24,253 nt of DNA from Pseudomonadota bacterium. GTDB lineage: Bacteria > Pseudomonadota > Alphaproteobacteria > Caulobacterales > Caulobacteraceae. Under the pieces are notes generated by a model that was not told the DNA's origin, ran no database searches, and was given only the letters and a program-made list of their open reading frames with translations. Shown here in pieces: positions 22,838 through 24,253 of the stretch; within the stretch, counting starts at the first letter, position 1, and every line of letters begins with the position of its first letter. The position numbers and the translations under genes are program-made. The stretch spans positions 1 through 24,253 of the forward strand of contig JAEXKM010000088.1 in NCBI GenBank assembly GCA_023445705.1, read 5' to 3'.

Positions 22838-23980
22838 TTAGCGCAGCGCGCTGGCCAGCCGTGCCGCCTGGCGCGGATGCTTGGCGACCAGTTTCGCGGT
22901 CGAGACCGGGCGGCGCATGGCCGCCTTCACCAGGATCGGCCGGGCCGCCTTGGCCAGCGCCGGACGCGCGTTGCGGGCGATCTGGTCGCGGCCCAGGAAG
23001 GCGGCGATGCCGACCACCACCAGCGCGCCCAGGCCCACGGTCACGCCGGGATGCTTCTGCGCCTGGGTATAGAGGCTGAACTTGCGGCCCCGCAGGTGCT
23101 CGCTTTCGGTCAGCCCGTCCACGCCATGTTGATAAAGGCTGTCGACCCCGTTGTGCTCGCCCTTCCGGCGCGAGAGGGGCGGCACGACCTTGGCGATGAC
23201 TCGGTCGGCCAGGCCCGGCGCGGCCGCCGATCCGATGGCCAGCGGCCGGGAGCCCGCACCCACGGCGATGTCGCGGATCGGGTGGACGGCGGCGTGCAGG
23301 ATCGCGTCCGCCACCACCTCGGGCGCATAGCGCGGCGGCGGGACCGAGGCGGCCTTTTCCATCAGGTTGCGCGCGTGGTCGACGAAGGGCGTCGAGATGC
23401 TCGAGGGCTTGATCAGCGTGACCGAGATGGGCGCCTTCTCGCGCAGCAGCTCCACCCGCAAGGCTTCGGTGAATCCTTTCACGGCGTGCTTCGAGGCCGA
23501 ATAGGCCCCCAGCAGAGGCGTCGCCACATCCGACACCGCCGAGCCGACATTGATGATCGCTCCCGCGCCGCCCCGCTCGCGGAAGTGCTTCACCGCCTCC
23601 AGCGAGCCGTTGACCACGCCGAAATAGTTGGTGCGGAAGAGCTGCTCATGATCCTCCGTCGGCGTGCGCGTCAGTTCGCCATAGAGGCCGACGCCGGCGT
23701 CGTTGACCCAGGTGTCGATGCGCTCGAAACGGGCGATCGCCGCCCGCGAAACCTTTTCGATGTCGGCGGGTACGCCGACATCGGCCACGACCGCGTGGGC
23801 CCGGCCGCCTTCGGCGTTGATGTCGTCGCAGATCGCGCGCAGCGCATCGGCGTTGCGCGAGACCAGCACCACCGCCGCCCCGGCCTTGGCCGCCCGCCGC
23901 GCTGTGGCGAGGCCGATGCCGGAGGACGCTCCGGTGATGACGATGACCTGGTCGGCGAGCGGCTTCAGTTTCACGGCCAT
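22838..23980 (-). CDS. Short-chain dehydrogenase/reductase with membrane-anchored C-terminal extension
   Basis: The 380-residue protein has a classical SDR domain (about 8-265): cofactor motif TGASSGIG (16-23), NDAG in the place of NNAG, and the catalytic YSASK (Y160, K164), with the Ser a few residues before. The first strand ends without an acidic residue, and R is present after it (VSRN), which points to NADP. The extension (265-380) has one hydrophobic segment (about 312-330) followed by a very basic tail rich in Arg, Lys and Ala, so it may sit on the inner membrane. The ATG at 23980 has AAGGA six bases upstream; an upstream start at 24043 lacks similarity. Substrate unknown. Confidence 0.9.
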   Translation of the reverse strand: MAVKLKPLADQVIVITGASSGIGLATARRAAKAGAAVVLVSRNADALRAICDDINAEGGRAHAVVADVGVPADIEKVSRAAIARFERIDTWVNDAGVGLYGELTRTPTEDHEQLFRTNYFGVVNGSLEAVKHFRERGGAGAIINVGSAVSDVATPLLGAYSASKHAVKGFTEALRVELLREKAPISVTLIKPSSISTPFVDHARNLMEKAASVPPPRYAPEVVADAILHAAVHPIRDIAVGAGSRPLAIGSAAAPGLADRVIAKVVPPLSRRKGEHNGVDSLYQHGVDGLTESEHLRGRKFSLYTQAQKHPGVTVGLGALVVVGIAAFLGRDQIARNARPALAKAARPILVKAAMRRPVSTAKLVAKHPRQAARLASALR

Positions 23981-24116
23981 GGGAATCCTTCGGGCTTTGC
24001 GGGTTTCAGGTCCAAACGGACCGGCGTCGGTCATGTTCCCCAAAACAAGCGGAACAAGGGCGCGCGCGAGCGGTTACGGCGCAGCCTGTATTTGCTCGCC
24101 AAGTCCAATCACGAAA

Positions 24117-24242
24117 GATTCAACAGCCAAGCTGAGTCCGGCGAGCGCGGCCGCTTGTGACTGATTCCCGAAGCGCGTTAACGATTCGCTCGGAGGCACT
24201 TCACCATTAACCGATCATAAATTAACTCGCGGGCAAGTTAAC
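24117..24242. promoter_or_regulatory. Cluster of GANTC and TTAAC motifs in the right-edge intergenic region
   Basis: GANTC, the CcrM methylation site, occurs at 24117-24121, 24134-24138, 24163-24167 and 24183-24187. TTAAC, the CtrA half site, occurs at 24178-24182, 24207-24211, 24222-24226 and 24238-24242. The last three TTAAC start 15 and 16 bases apart rather than the 11 of a full CtrA site. The stretch lies upstream of the SDR gene (minus) and of whatever follows to the right. Confidence 0.45.
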
Positions 24243-24253
24243 CGCGAGGATCG

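Noticed and set aside
22820..24160. Plus-strand open frame opposite the SDR gene (446 codons)
   Set aside because: Shadow frame; the minus strand shows TGASSGIG and YSASK.
24207..24242. A standard CtrA full site in the TTAAC cluster
   Set aside because: Spacing between TTAAC starts is 15-16 bases instead of 11; kept only as a general motif cluster.

Overview
The window reads as a GC-rich alphaproteobacterial chromosome, most likely Caulobacterales (Caulobacter or Phenylobacterium). The main reasons are the flagellar order fliF-fliG-fliH(flbE)-fliN-flbD-flhA, where flbD is the FliX/FlbD-type sigma-54 activator typical of this order; a circularly permuted two-piece tmRNA with an AANDNFAEE-type tag; an alpha-type SspB; and a CtrA-like site in front of fliI. 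Genus is inferred from gene content only. Almost all of it is core genome. I see no phage, transposase, CRISPR array or defence system.

Left part (1-6127): the tail of miaA is followed by an isoleucine/valine biosynthesis region. ilvB has a leader with a short Leu/Val-rich reading frame and an intrinsic terminator placed before the ilvB start, the layout of an attenuator. ilvN, usually next to ilvB, lies about 2.5 kb away, separated by a Cys-rich lipoprotein gene (+), a PcfJ-like hypothetical gene (-) and a SnoaL-like gene (-). ilvN is followed by a tightly coupled gene for a secreted protein of unknown function.

Middle part (6111-11878): aqpZ (-) and a universal stress protein (+) are divergent. 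Then comes the tmRNA gene ssrA in permuted order (acceptor piece, spacer, coding piece), directly followed by sspB, whose product hands tmRNA-tagged proteins to ClpXP. sspB is tightly packed with a hotdog thioesterase gene and a secreted caspase-fold (C13) peptidase gene. A large membrane-anchored beta-lactamase-fold serine hydrolase follows.

Right part (12031-24253): the flagellar operon fliF-fliG-fliH-fliN-flbD-flhA (+) builds the MS ring, rotor switch, ATPase regulator and export gate, and encodes the operon's own class III/IV activator. fliI-fliJ (export ATPase and its stalk) lie on the opposite strand about 2.2 kb further on, behind an SDR gene. Between the two flagellar blocks are a GNAT gene, an internally deleted remnant of a TrxB-like oxidoreductase, a DUF4282-like membrane protein, and two copies of a nested palindromic element. 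Both copies sit in gaps between convergent genes. The window ends in a non-coding stretch with four GANTC sites and four TTAAC motifs within 126 bases.

The observations most worth following are the ssrA-sspB-thioesterase-C13 peptidase cluster with its variant tag, the ilvB leader and the split ilvB/ilvN, the Cys-rich lipoprotein, the nested palindromes, the deleted oxidoreductase, and the GANTC/TTAAC cluster at the right edge. I found no clear new multi-gene system.
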